Shown: in pieces, positions 1 to 8,196 of the stretch
Layout: each line of letters begins with the position of its first letter
Numbering within the stretch: position 1 is the stretch's first letter
Assembly: GCA_964485695.1 (NCBI GenBank)
Contig: CAZAKZ010000047.1
Location: forward strand, 1-36,153
Direction: 5' to 3'
DNA: 36,153 bases
Origin: CAZAKZ01 sp964485695
Lineage (GTDB): Bacteria > Planctomycetota > JAFGQW01
Position numbers and translations under genes: made by a program
Notes under the pieces: model-generated
What the model was told of the DNA's origin: nothing
What the model saw: only the letters and a program-made list of their open reading frames with translations
Databases searched by the model: none

Positions 1-36
1 CCGTCAGGCTACCGCGAAGCGGTTTAGTTCAAGGGG

Positions 37-84
37 TTGAAAAGGGGTGAATGCCTCCAAAAATGGGCAAAAGTGGTCTTTCAG
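37..84. repeat. Degenerate copy of a 48-nt palindromic repeat
   Basis: This 48-nt stretch starts TTGAAAAGGGG and ends GGTCTTTCAG. Aligned without gaps, about 30 of 48 bases match the intact palindromic repeat at 36059-36106. Self-pairing survives only in part: TGAAA (38-42) can pair with TTTCA (79-83), and TGCC (52-55) with GGCA (66-69). It lies just downstream of the minus-strand uvrA region, so it could also help end transcription there. The relationship between the two copies is inferred from similarity by eye. Confidence 0.4.
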
Positions 85-101
85 CTGGCGGGGCTCGGGG
101 G

Positions 102-356
102 TTAGAAGACCAGCAGCAGCAGGCCGATCAGGAGGGCCGCGGCGACCAGGGTGCAGGTGCCCAGCAGGATGAAATCGGCGATGTCCGGCCGGGTGGCGCC
201 GTGGGGGGGAGAGTGGACATCCCGGGTATCGGGCTGGCGGGTGGGCGTGGTCCCGGTGGTTGGCAAGGGAATCTGAATCCTCTCTCTCTCTGGTGGCAAC
301 GACCCATCTTCATTCCCAGAACGCGGGGAAGCAAGAAGGTGTTGCACCTTTTTCAC
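102..356 (-). CDS. Possible small tail-anchored membrane protein, coupled to uvrA
   Basis: Read from the GTG at 356-354, this frame gives 84 residues: a basic start (KKVQHLL), a Pro/Thr/Arg-rich hydrophilic stretch, and one strongly hydrophobic C-terminal helix of about 24 residues (FILLGTCTLVAAALLIGLLL) that ends almost at the stop. That is the shape of a tail-anchored or single-pass membrane protein. The GTG overlaps the uvrA stop as GTGA, an arrangement typical of translational coupling. No Shine-Dalgarno sequence is visible before the GTG. An alternative is a TTG start about 90 bases further in, after the purine-rich AGAGAGAGAGG, leaving about 54 residues. The family is not recognised. 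The hydrophobic tail is the main reason to believe it, because the same frame continues upstream as a shadow inside uvrA. The competing frame at 128-334 looks non-coding. Confidence 0.42.
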   Translation of the reverse strand: MKKVQHLLASPRSGNEDGSLPPERERIQIPLPTTGTTPTRQPDTRDVHSPPHGATRPDIADFILLGTCTLVAAALLIGLLLLVF

Positions 357-3300
357 AATCGGGCAAGGAAGGCGGCCGTGGCTGAGCGCTTGGGCGGCTT
401 CTGGGCCAGGAGACCGGGCGGGCCCTGGGCCACGATGCGGCCGCCGGCCTCGCCGCCGCCCGGGCCGAGGTCGATGACGTGGTCCGCGGCGGCGATGATG
501 TCCAGGTTGTGTTCGATGACGACGAGGGTGTGGCCCCGGTCGGTCAGGTCCTTGAAGAAGTCGAGGAGGCGGTCCACGTCTTCGGGGTGCAGGCCGATGG
601 TGGGTTCGTCCAGGACCAGGAGGGCGTTGCCCGTAGAGGTCTTGCCCAGCTCCTCCACCAGCTTGATGCGCTGGGCCTCGCCGCCCGACAGGGTGGGCGA
701 GGGCTGGCCCAGGGTGAGGTAGCCCAGGCCGAGGCGTTCCAGGGCGTCCAGGAAGGGGTGGATCTTGGGGTGGTCGATGAAGAAGGCGACGGCTTCCTCT
801 ATGGTCATGTCGAGGACGTCGGCGATGGACTTGCTTTTGAAGGTGATCTCCAGCGTCTCGCTGGTGTAGCGGCGGCCCTCGCAGGTCTCGCACACGACGG
901 TCACGTCGGGCAGGAACGCCATGACCTCCCGGGTTCGGCCGAGGCCGCCGCAGGCCGGACAGGATCCCGGCTGCCGGTTGAAGCTGAACCGGGCTCGGGT
1001 GTAGCCGCGGGACCGGGCCTCGGGCGTGAGGGCGAAGAGGGACCGGATCTCGTCCATGATGCCCACGTACGTGGCCGGCACCGAGGCCGGCGTGCGGCCG
1101 ATGGGGGAGGGATCCACCTCGGCGGCGCGGCCAAAGGCCTCCCAGCCCGTCACCTCGTCGTGGGCGCCGGGCCGTACGGGCGAGGCATGGAGCTTGCGCC
1201 GCACGGCGGCGAGGAGGGTCTCTCGCACCAGGGTGCTCTTGCCCGAGCCGCTCACGCCCGTCACCGCGGTGAGAGCACCCACGGGGAGCTTCAGGTTTAT
1301 TTCGCGCAGGTTCCGCTCCCGGGCCCCGCTAAGGTGCAGCACCGGTCCGGGGGTGAGGCGGTTTCGGGTGGACATGCACGGCTTGCGGCGGCGGCGGAGG
1401 AATCGTCCGGTGGGGGAGTCCTTCACCCGCTTCACCGCGGCCAGGGTTCCCTGGGCCGTGATGCGGCCGCCGTGGCAACCGCCGCCAGGTCCCAGGTCCA
1501 CGATGTGGTCGGCGACGCGCATGGTGGCGGCATCGTGCTCCACCACCACCACGGTGTTGCCACGGTCGCGAAGCTCCTTAAGCACTTCCAGGAGCTTTTC
1601 GTTGTCAGCCGGGTGCAGGCCGATGGTGGGCTCGTCCAGAACGTAGAGCACGCCGGTGAGGTCCGCGCTCAGCTGGGTGGCCAGCCTGAGGCGCTGCGAC
1701 TCTCCGCCCGACAGGGTGGAGGCGCGGCGGTCCAGGCCGAGGTAGCCCAGGCCCAGGCGCTCCATGAGGGCCAGGCGCCGGTCCACCTCGTGCAGCAGGT
1801 TCCGGGCCAGGGTCTTCTCCCGGGTGTCGAGGCGCACCCGGCTGAGCGCCTTCCGCACCTGGTGCGCCGGCCGGGCCGTGAGGTCGGAGATGGCCAGGTC
1901 CCCCAGGCGCACGGCCCGCGCCTCGGCCCGGAGCCGCGTGCCCGTGCACGCCCGGCACGGCTGCTCACCGCTGAACCGGCCCAGGTAGGCGTCCACCGAG
2001 GGGCGCGCCGCCGTGTCGCGGATCCACCTGAGGTAGGGGATGAGGCCCTCGAACACGCCCTTCTTGCCGTGGATCAGGGCGCGCCGGTGGGCCTCGGGCA
2101 GGTCCTTGTAGGGCGTGCGCAGGTTGAGGCCGATGGACCGGGCCGCCCGCTTCAGAAAGGCGCGAGCGTCCTCCCGGGAGAAGATGCCACCGTGAAGCAC
2201 CTCCAGGGCGCGGCCCTTTAAGGACCGGCGCGGACTGGGCACCAGCAGCGCCTCGGTGAACGCCCGGGAGGTGCCGAGACCGCTGCAGGTGGGGCAAGCA
2301 CCGAGACTGTGGTTGAAGCTGAAGAGCCGGGGATCGGGCGCCTCGCCGGTGCGGCCGCACCCGGGGCACGCCAGGTCACGGCTGATGAGGGTCTCGGTCC
2401 GGCCGGCCACCACGCAAAGAGCGCCCGAGCCGAAGCCGTACGCCTCGGCGAGGCGAGCCTTGAGCGCGACCGTGACCCGGCGGGGCACGGTCATCTTTCC
2501 GAGGACGATGTCCACGTCGTGCTCGCGGTGCAGGGCCAGGTCGGGCAGGGGATCCAGGCTCTGCATGCGGCCGTCGATGCGCGCCCGGTCGTACCCGGCC
2601 CGGCGGGCTCGCTCGAGGACCTCCTTGTGATAGCCCCGGCGGCGCCGCACCATCGGGGCGAGGAGGGTGACACTGCGGCCGGCGTGGCGCTTCACCAGGC
2701 GCCGGGCCGCCTCGGCCTCGGTGGTGCGTGTCATGGCCTCGTTGCAGTCCGGGCAATAGAGCGTCCCGGCCCGGGCGAAGAGCAGGCGCAGGTAGTGGTA
2801 GACCTCGGTGACCGTGGCCACGGTGGAGGTGCCGTGGCCGCGGCTCGTGCGCTGCTCGATGGCCACGGACGGAGGAATGCCGGTGACCCGGTCGGCATCG
2901 GGCCGGGGCAGGGCCGGGATGTAGCGCCGCGCGTAGGTGGAAATGCTCTCGACGTAGGCGCGCTGGCCCTCGGCGAACAGAACGTCGAAGGCGAGGGTGG
3001 ACTTGCCCGAACCGCTCACGCCCGTGACCACCACCAGGTTACCGTGGGGAACGGAGAGGGTGACGTTCTTCAGGTTGTGCTCCCGGAGGCCCTCCAGGGT
3101 CATGGCGTCCCGGGGGGGAAGGACCCGCCGGTCCGCATCCTCGATGCGGGTGTGCGGGGGGGCCTCGCCACGGAGAAAGGCCCGGAGATGGCGGCCGGTG
3201 ATGGAGGACCGCGCCCGGGCCACGGTCTCGGGCGTGCCTTTGGCCACGAGGCGCCCGCCCCCCTCTCCGCCCTCGGGCCCCAGGTCGAGGACCCAGTCGG

Positions 3301-5920
3301 CCCGGGCAATGACGCCCAGGTGATGCTCGATGACCACCAGGGTGTGGCCGGCGTCGCGGAGCCGGAACAGGGCGGCCATGAGGCGACCCACGTCCTCGAT
3401 GTGGAGACCGGTGGTGGGCTCGTCCAGGAGGAACAGAGAAGGGCCGGGGGAGCGGAGGCCGAGGAACCGCGCGATCTTCAGGCGCTGGGCCTCGCCCCCG
3501 CTCAGGGTGTTCAGAGCCTGGCCCAGTCGGAGGTAGCCCAGGCCCGTCTCCAGGATTGGAGTCAGGGCCCGGACCACGCCGCGCTCCCCGGCGAAGACCT
3601 CCACCGCCTCGTCGGCCGTGAGGTCGAACACGTCCAGGATGGTACGGCCGTCCACCTTCACCTCCAGGACCTCGGGCAGGTAGCGGTTGCCGCCGCAGTC
3701 CGGACAGGTGACGTAGGCGTCGGGCAGGAACTGCATCTCCACCTTTTCCACGCCGTCGCCCTTGCAGCGCTCGCAACGGCCGCCGGCCACGTTGGGGCTG
3801 AACACACCCGGGCCAAGGTCGCGCTCCCGGGCTTCGGCCGTGGCCGCGAACCGCTTCCGGATGGGATCGAAGGCCTTCAGGTAAGTGAGGGGATTGGACC
3901 GCGGGGTGCGGGTGAGGGGGGCTTGATCCACAAGGTGCACAGCGGCGAAGAGGGGGTGGCCCTCGAGTTTCTTGAATGCTCCGGGCCGGGGGCCTGCCTC
4001 GCCCCGGGCCCGGAGCAGGCCGTGGTGGATCACCTCGGTCATGAGGGTGCTCTTGCCCGAGCCGCTCACGCCGGTGAGGCAGGTGAGGAGCCCCGCCGGG
4101 ATGCGCACGTCGATGCGCTTCAGATTCCGGGCCGCGGCGCCGCGGACCACGAGGTGGTCCGAACCGGCGGCCTTGCGCGCCGCGTCCCGGGTGAACGGCT
4201 GCCGGCCCGCCGCGAGGTGACGGCCAGTGAGGGACGCCTTCTCCCGCACCAGGTTCTGCGGCGGGCCCTGGAACACGAGGCGGCCCCCGGCCGCGCCCGG
4301 GCCCGGCCCGAGGTCGATGACGTGGTCGGCCCGGCGGATCACGTCCGGGTCGTGCTCCACCACCACCACGGTGTTTCCCCGGCGCTTCAGGCCCTCTAGA
4401 ATTCTTATCAGGCGGTCCACGTCGCGGGGGTGCAAGCCGATGGACGGTTCGTCCAGGACGTAGAGGGTGTTCACCAGCGTGGATCCCAGGGCCGCAGTGA
4501 GGTGGACCCGCTCCACTTCGCCGCCGCTCAGGGTTCGGGAGGCCCGGCCGAGTTCCAGGTAGCCCAGGCCCACCTCGTTCAGGTAGTGCAGCCGGGAGAC
4601 CACCTCGTCCACCACCAGGTCGGCCACGGCATCGGGGACGTGGGCGCGCCAGGCCCGGGCGGCCTCGAGGGCGTCGGAAACCGGGAGGCCGTAGAAGGCG
4701 GCGATGTCCAGGCCGCCGAGGCGAAAAGCCAGGGCCTCGGGCTTCAGGCGACTCCCCTTGCACGTTTCGCAAGGGTGGTAGCCGCGGAACCGGGCCATGA
4801 ACACGCGCACGTGCATCTTGTAGGCCTTGGTCTCCAGGGCTTTGAAGAGATCCTCCACGCCGGGGATGGAGGCGGTGCCCTTGAAGATCTTCCGGCGCTT
4901 GGCCGCGGTGAGGTTCCGGTACGGCACGTCCACGTCAATGCCCTCGTCCCCGGCGCCCTCCAGGAGCAAGCGCTGGTGGAGCCGGCCGCGCCGGGACTCG
5001 TAGGGCTTGATGGCCTTTTTCCGGAGGGAGAGGGCGGGATTGGGCACCACCAGATCCTCGTCCAGGCCGAGGGTGCGGCCGAATCCCCGGCATTCGGGGC
5101 AGGCGCCCAGGGCCGAATTGAAGCTGAAGGCCGCGGGCGGCAAGCGCCGGAACGTGAGACCGCAATCGGCGCAGGTGAGGCCCTGGTGGAATTGGAGGGG
5201 GGCAGCGCCGGCCACGGCCACCTGGACGCGGCCGTCGCCCCGGCGGTACGCCGCCTCGAAGGCCTCCACCATGCGGCCCCGGCGGCCGGCCTCGGTGATG
5301 AGGCGATCCTGGATCACCCACGCCTCTCCCTCGGGGAGGTCCGCGGGCAGGGGCGCGGCCTCGCCGTGTTCAAGGAGGCGGCGGTAGCCGTCGCGCCGCA
5401 GCGTGGCGGCCAGGGCCGTGCCGGCACCGCGGTGTACCGGGACGGGAAAGGCAATGAGCAGGGGCGCCCCGGGGGGTGCGATGTCCAGGATCTTCCCGGC
5501 GGCCACGCCGGGCGTGTCCTCCTGGACGGCCTTGCCGCACCCGGTGCAGTGGAGGACTCCCATGCGGGCGTAGATCACCTTCACGAAGTCGGTGATCTCG
5601 GTCATGGTGCCCACCGTGGACCGGGAGGTGCGCACGGTGGCGGCCGGATCGATGGCGATGGCGGCCGGCATGCCCTCCACGGCGGTGACCCGGGGCCGGT
5701 CCATGCGCTCCAGGAACTGGCGGGCGTAGGCGGAGAAGGTCTCCACGTAGCGACGCTGGCCCTCGGCATACAAGGTATCGAGGGCGAGGCTGGACTTGCC
5801 CGAACCGCTCACCCCGGTCACCACGGTGAGGTGGTGCAGGGGAATGTCCACGTCGAAGCCGGCCAGGTTGTGCTGCCGGGCGCCACGTACGCGGACGGAG
5901 GCGGGTCGGTTCGGGCTCAT
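353..5920 (-). CDS. uvrA: Tandem-fused excinuclease ABC subunit A (double UvrA)
   Basis: UvrA is the damage-sensing ATPase of nucleotide excision repair in the cytoplasm; it loads UvrB onto DNA. This protein has about 1,855 residues, twice the usual 940, because two full UvrA units are joined head to tail. There are four Walker A motifs (GVSGSGKS at about 36, 617, 1007 and 1555) and four LSGGE signatures (about 464, 806, 1403 and 1744). There are also four C-x2-C...C-x2-C zinc modules, beginning at about C250, C716, C1185 and C1654. Both halves keep the region between the first Walker A and the first zinc module that holds the UvrB-binding domain in canonical UvrA. I chose the ATG giving MSPNRPASVRVRGARQHNL, since UvrA normally begins just before the GARxHNL motif; an in-frame ATG 39 bases upstream would add 13 unlikely residues. 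Neither start has a clear ribosome site. Fused double UvrAs are known from Chlamydia, also in the PVC group. Whether this is the only UvrA of the cell cannot be seen here. Confidence 0.95.
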   Translation of the reverse strand: MSPNRPASVRVRGARQHNLAGFDVDIPLHHLTVVTGVSGSGKSSLALDTLYAEGQRRYVETFSAYARQFLERMDRPRVTAVEGMPAAIAIDPAATVRTSRSTVGTMTEITDFVKVIYARMGVLHCTGCGKAVQEDTPGVAAGKILDIAPPGAPLLIAFPVPVHRGAGTALAATLRRDGYRRLLEHGEAAPLPADLPEGEAWVIQDRLITEAGRRGRMVEAFEAAYRRGDGRVQVAVAGAAPLQFHQGLTCADCGLTFRRLPPAAFSFNSALGACPECRGFGRTLGLDEDLVVPNPALSLRKKAIKPYESRRGRLHQRLLLEGAGDEGIDVDVPYRNLTAAKRRKIFKGTASIPGVEDLFKALETKAYKMHVRVFMARFRGYHPCETCKGSRLKPEALAFRLGGLDIAAFYGLPVSDALEAARAWRAHVPDAVADLVVDEVVSRLHYLNEVGLGYLELGRASRTLSGGEVERVHLTAALGSTLVNTLYVLDEPSIGLHPRDVDRLIRILEGLKRRGNTVVVVEHDPDVIRRADHVIDLGPGPGAAGGRLVFQGPPQNLVREKASLTGRHLAAGRQPFTRDAARKAAGSDHLVVRGAAARNLKRIDVRIPAGLLTCLTGVSGSGKSTLMTEVIHHGLLRARGEAGPRPGAFKKLEGHPLFAAVHLVDQAPLTRTPRSNPLTYLKAFDPIRKRFAATAEARERDLGPGVFSPNVAGGRCERCKGDGVEKVEMQFLPDAYVTCPDCGGNRYLPEVLEVKVDGRTILDVFDLTADEAVEVFAGERGVVRALTPILETGLGYLRLGQALNTLSGGEAQRLKIARFLGLRSPGPSLFLLDEPTTGLHIEDVGRLMAALFRLRDAGHTLVVIEHHLGVIARADWVLDLGPEGGEGGGRLVAKGTPETVARARSSITGRHLRAFLRGEAPPHTRIEDADRRVLPPRDAMTLEGLREHNLKNVTLSVPHGNLVVVTGVSGSGKSTLAFDVLFAEGQRAYVESISTYARRYIPALPRPDADRVTGIPPSVAIEQRTSRGHGTSTVATVTEVYHYLRLLFARAGTLYCPDCNEAMTRTTEAEAARRLVKRHAGRSVTLLAPMVRRRRGYHKEVLERARRAGYDRARIDGRMQSLDPLPDLALHREHDVDIVLGKMTVPRRVTVALKARLAEAYGFGSGALCVVAGRTETLISRDLACPGCGRTGEAPDPRLFSFNHSLGACPTCSGLGTSRAFTEALLVPSPRRSLKGRALEVLHGGIFSREDARAFLKRAARSIGLNLRTPYKDLPEAHRRALIHGKKGVFEGLIPYLRWIRDTAARPSVDAYLGRFSGEQPCRACTGTRLRAEARAVRLGDLAISDLTARPAHQVRKALSRVRLDTREKTLARNLLHEVDRRLALMERLGLGYLGLDRRASTLSGGESQRLRLATQLSADLTGVLYVLDEPTIGLHPADNEKLLEVLKELRDRGNTVVVVEHDAATMRVADHIVDLGPGGGCHGGRITAQGTLAAVKRVKDSPTGRFLRRRRKPCMSTRNRLTPGPVLHLSGARERNLREINLKLPVGALTAVTGVSGSGKSTLVRETLLAAVRRKLHASPVRPGAHDEVTGWEAFGRAAEVDPSPIGRTPASVPATYVGIMDEIRSLFALTPEARSRGYTRARFSFNRQPGSCPACGGLGRTREVMAFLPDVTVVCETCEGRRYTSETLEITFKSKSIADVLDMTIEEAVAFFIDHPKIHPFLDALERLGLGYLTLGQPSPTLSGGEAQRIKLVEELGKTSTGNALLVLDEPTIGLHPEDVDRLLDFFKDLTDRGHTLVVIEHNLDIIAAADHVIDLGPGGGEAGGRIVAQGPPGLLAQKPPKRSATAAFLARL

Positions 5921-5991
5921 GGGGAGAAGTGTTGTGCGGTGGGCCGAGAAATTCCACAAAAACGTGGATGCCGTGACCGGAATCCATCCCG

Positions 5992-6007
5992 TTTCAGATG
6001 TCTGAAA
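5992..6007. promoter_or_regulatory. 16-bp palindrome between uvrA and a divergent gene (possible operator)
   Basis: TTTCAGA-TG-TCTGAAA is a perfect 7-bp inverted repeat around a 2-bp centre. It lies 72 bases upstream of the uvrA start and about 37 bases upstream of the TATAAT of the divergent gene. The size and symmetry suit a dimeric repressor, and its place before uvrA raises the idea of an SOS-type operator. It matches neither the E. coli nor the Bacillus LexA consensus, so the regulator is unknown. Confidence 0.35.
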
Positions 6008-6020
6008 ATCAGGATCCTCA

Positions 6021-6049
6021 TGCCTTCATCGAGATCGTTCGGATATAAT
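6021..6049 (+). promoter_or_regulatory. Candidate sigma-70 type promoter for the secreted propeller-like gene
   Basis: A perfect -10 box TATAAT lies at 6044-6049, in the only AT-rich part of this intergenic region. The hexamer 17 bp upstream (TGCCTT at 6021-6026) is a poor -35. Transcription would start near 6056, followed by the ribosome site AGAGGA (6078-6083) and the ATG at 6094. The assignment rests on the -10 box alone. Confidence 0.38.
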
Positions 6050-6093
6050 GGTAGCATTCATGGTGGGAGAGGATTTCAGAGGATTCCCGTTTG

Positions 6094-7323
6094 ATGCCTG
6101 TGCTGTTCCCTGTCCTGTTCCTGATCCTCCTGGCCGTGCCTCTGCACGGACAGACCCTGTGGGGGGACGTGGCCGTGGCGGACTCGAATCCGGTATCACT
6201 CCTCAAGGTGACCGGGGGCGGAACCGTGTCCACGTTGCTCGGGCCGCTGGCGGGCTACAAGGTGTTCACCCCTGCCGTCAACCGCACCAACAGCGGCGTG
6301 GTGACCTGTGTCTGCCATGCCACGACCGGGCTGTTCACGGTGCTCGACGTGGACGCTTCGGGCATCGGGACCACGCTGCTGACCGGCACCACCCCGCTCC
6401 AGGACGTGACGGCCTACACCGTGGATCAACACGGAGACTACCTGCTCCTGAACGTGGGGAGCAGCGGCGCCACCACTGGCGTCTTCCGCCTCGACGCCGT
6501 GAACGGCCTCTCCACCGTGGCAGTGAACTTCGGCATGGTCAATCCCCTGGCCATGGCCGAGGACCTCGACTCCGGGGACCTGGTGGCCCTCGACGCCCTG
6601 GGCCGCCTCTTCCGGGTGACCCGGGGGGGCGGGGTCACCGTCCTGTCCACCCAGGTAATACCCGTCAACGGTCTAGCCGCCCTGCACCCCCGGCCGGCCG
6701 TGGGCGGCCTCCTCGGGGCCTGGGGCACGGCGCTCCACCACGTGCAGCTGAATCCCTTTTCCTTGACCACCCTGGCGGTCCCGGCACAACCGTTCCGGGC
6801 CATGGGACTGGACTTCGAAGCCACCACCCGGACCCTGGTGGTGTCCTCCACCCCGATCCAGGGTTCGAGCCGGCTGCTCCACTTCGATGAGACGGGCAGC
6901 CTGCTGACCACCCTGACCACCCGGACGAGCCCCTTGGGGAGCCTGGCCCTCATGGGTTCCCGCCACGTGTTCGGTGTGGGCCGTGTCGCACCGGGCGTGC
7001 CCTACACCCTGACCTTCTCCTTTCCCCTCGAGCCGGGTCGGGGCTACCTGGCCGCGGCTTCCTTCGGACACGCCCCGGGATTCAAGGTGCACAGTCTGAC
7101 GATTCCACTCAATCCGGATCCCCTCTTCTTCCTGTCCCAGGCCGACCCGAAAACATTCTCCGGATTCCAGGGCGTGCTCTCGGCGACCGGGCTGGGGAGC
7201 GGGGTCATTACCCTTCCGGCCGTGGTCGGCCTGAAGGGGATCCGGTTCTTCGTGGCGGTGGTGACCTACGACGCGGGTGGATTCCGCAGGGTGTCCGAGC
7301 CCCTCGGCCTCACCGTGGAGTAG
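6094..7323 (+). CDS. Secreted propeller-like protein, family copy 1
   Basis: This 409-residue protein begins with a signal peptide (MPVLFPVLFLILLAVPLHGQ). The body is built of short repeated beta-rich units such as GDYLLLNVGSSG, GVFRLDAVNG and GDLVALDALGRLFRVTRGGG, which suggests a WD40/SMP-30-like beta-propeller. The last 95 or so residues (from RGYLAAASFGHAPG to RRVSEPLGLTVE) match the C-termini of the two proteins at 17246-18526 and 18665-20065, so the three form one family. The exact function is unknown; it is probably periplasmic or extracellular. The TTG at 6091 is in frame just before the ATG at 6094, but the ATG sits better behind AGAGGA. The gene is divergent from uvrA and shares its upstream region with it. 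Confidence 0.8.
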   Translation: MPVLFPVLFLILLAVPLHGQTLWGDVAVADSNPVSLLKVTGGGTVSTLLGPLAGYKVFTPAVNRTNSGVVTCVCHATTGLFTVLDVDASGIGTTLLTGTTPLQDVTAYTVDQHGDYLLLNVGSSGATTGVFRLDAVNGLSTVAVNFGMVNPLAMAEDLDSGDLVALDALGRLFRVTRGGGVTVLSTQVIPVNGLAALHPRPAVGGLLGAWGTALHHVQLNPFSLTTLAVPAQPFRAMGLDFEATTRTLVVSSTPIQGSSRLLHFDETGSLLTTLTTRTSPLGSLALMGSRHVFGVGRVAPGVPYTLTFSFPLEPGRGYLAAASFGHAPGFKVHSLTIPLNPDPLFFLSQADPKTFSGFQGVLSATGLGSGVITLPAVVGLKGIRFFVAVVTYDAGGFRRVSEPLGLTVE

Positions 7324-7402
7324 GCGGGGAATCACCCGAAAATGAAAAGACCGGCCCTGCCTGGACCGGCCTGGTATACCTTCTGTTCTCTTGCGCGGGC
7401 CC

Positions 7403-7819
7403 TTACTGCGGGAGCACCTCGAGGGGGTACCACTCGGTGTGGTTCATCGGGCAGCAATACTCGTAGTATCCGGGCTGCAGTTCCACCATGATAGTGGCGG
7501 TGCCCCCCTTGGGCACGTTCAGCCTGAACAGGGTGCTTTCCTCGTCGTGGGATCCAAAGGGACAGACGGTGAACGTCACGTCCTGGTTCGCCTCGTTGGT
7601 CACGTAGAAGACCACGGTTCCTTCCTTGATCTGAACCGAGTCCTCGGCGAAGTAGGCGGGGCCTTCGGTCAGGTAGACGTACTGTATCCCATCCGCCTCC
7701 ACCACGACCCGGGCCGGGTTGGTGGCTTCGTAGACGATCTGCTCGGGAGGGAGCGCGGAGGAGCACCCCACCAAGATCAGGGCTCCGAGTCCGAAGAGCA
7801 CGACACTGGCTAGCTTCAT
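7403..7819 (-). CDS. Cupredoxin-like lipoprotein
   Basis: This 138-residue protein starts with a lipoprotein signal peptide whose lipobox is LVG-C19, so it should be lipid-anchored outside the cytoplasmic membrane. Residues 58-138 look like a small cupredoxin fold: VQIKEGTVVFYVTNEANQDVTF, then FRLNVPKGGTATIMVEL, then GYYEYCCPMNHTEWYPLEV. In copper proteins the last loop carries Cys, His and often Met ligands; here the candidates are C122, C123, M125 and H127. C86 in VTFTVCPFG could be a further ligand or a disulfide partner. It may carry copper or electrons, but the usual His-x4-Met ending is absent, so metal binding is inferred. The start is fixed by the signal peptide and by AGGA sequences just upstream. 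An in-frame extension to 8086 is out of character and was left out. Confidence 0.8.
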   Translation of the reverse strand: MKLASVVLFGLGALILVGCSSALPPEQIVYEATNPARVVVEADGIQYVYLTEGPAYFAEDSVQIKEGTVVFYVTNEANQDVTFTVCPFGSHDEESTLFRLNVPKGGTATIMVELQPGYYEYCCPMNHTEWYPLEVLPQ

Positions 7820-8196
7820 TGGTTCCTGGTCCTTTCCTGCCCATGCGTCTGCGTCCGGGCCAATGCGGCTGGAGGCCTTCGCTTTAGTTCCATGTCTTTT
7901 CATACCATCGGCATGTCGCGGCCCTGACTTGTCTACCGGCGGGGGTTTTTCGCCGTTCAATCCCGGGTACCCGGGCGGTTGAAGAAATTCACCACGACGA
8001 GAGAGAGGGAAAAAAATGCCCGTCCCGATTCGGGCACTCCCGGCACAACCCGTTTGTTCCCATGGGGATAAACTATCTCCTCGCATTCTTGCCCGCCCGG
8101 TCTCCCATGGCAGGGATTTTGCGATGTTCTCTTGCCCACAATCAAGACGTGCAGAAAGTCGGCCCCGATCCCTCGGGGCTCACGAAAGGGAGCAGG

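Noticed and set aside
479..6094. Long plus-strand open frames of 580, 696 and 554 codons opposite the uvrA gene
   Set aside because: They lie antisense to a clearly coding gene in GC-rich DNA, where stop codons are rare. Their translations are rich in Gly, Arg, His and Pro and have no recognised domain.
7345..7385. Possible terminator hairpin after the lipoprotein gene (GACCGGCC repeats)
   Set aside because: The GC repeats are mostly direct, the best stem is only 4-5 bp, and pairing is too weak to call.
7820..8086. N-terminal extension of the lipoprotein gene by 89 codons
   Set aside because: It would put the lipobox in the middle of the protein; the ATG at 7819 has a ribosome site and a standard lipoprotein signal.
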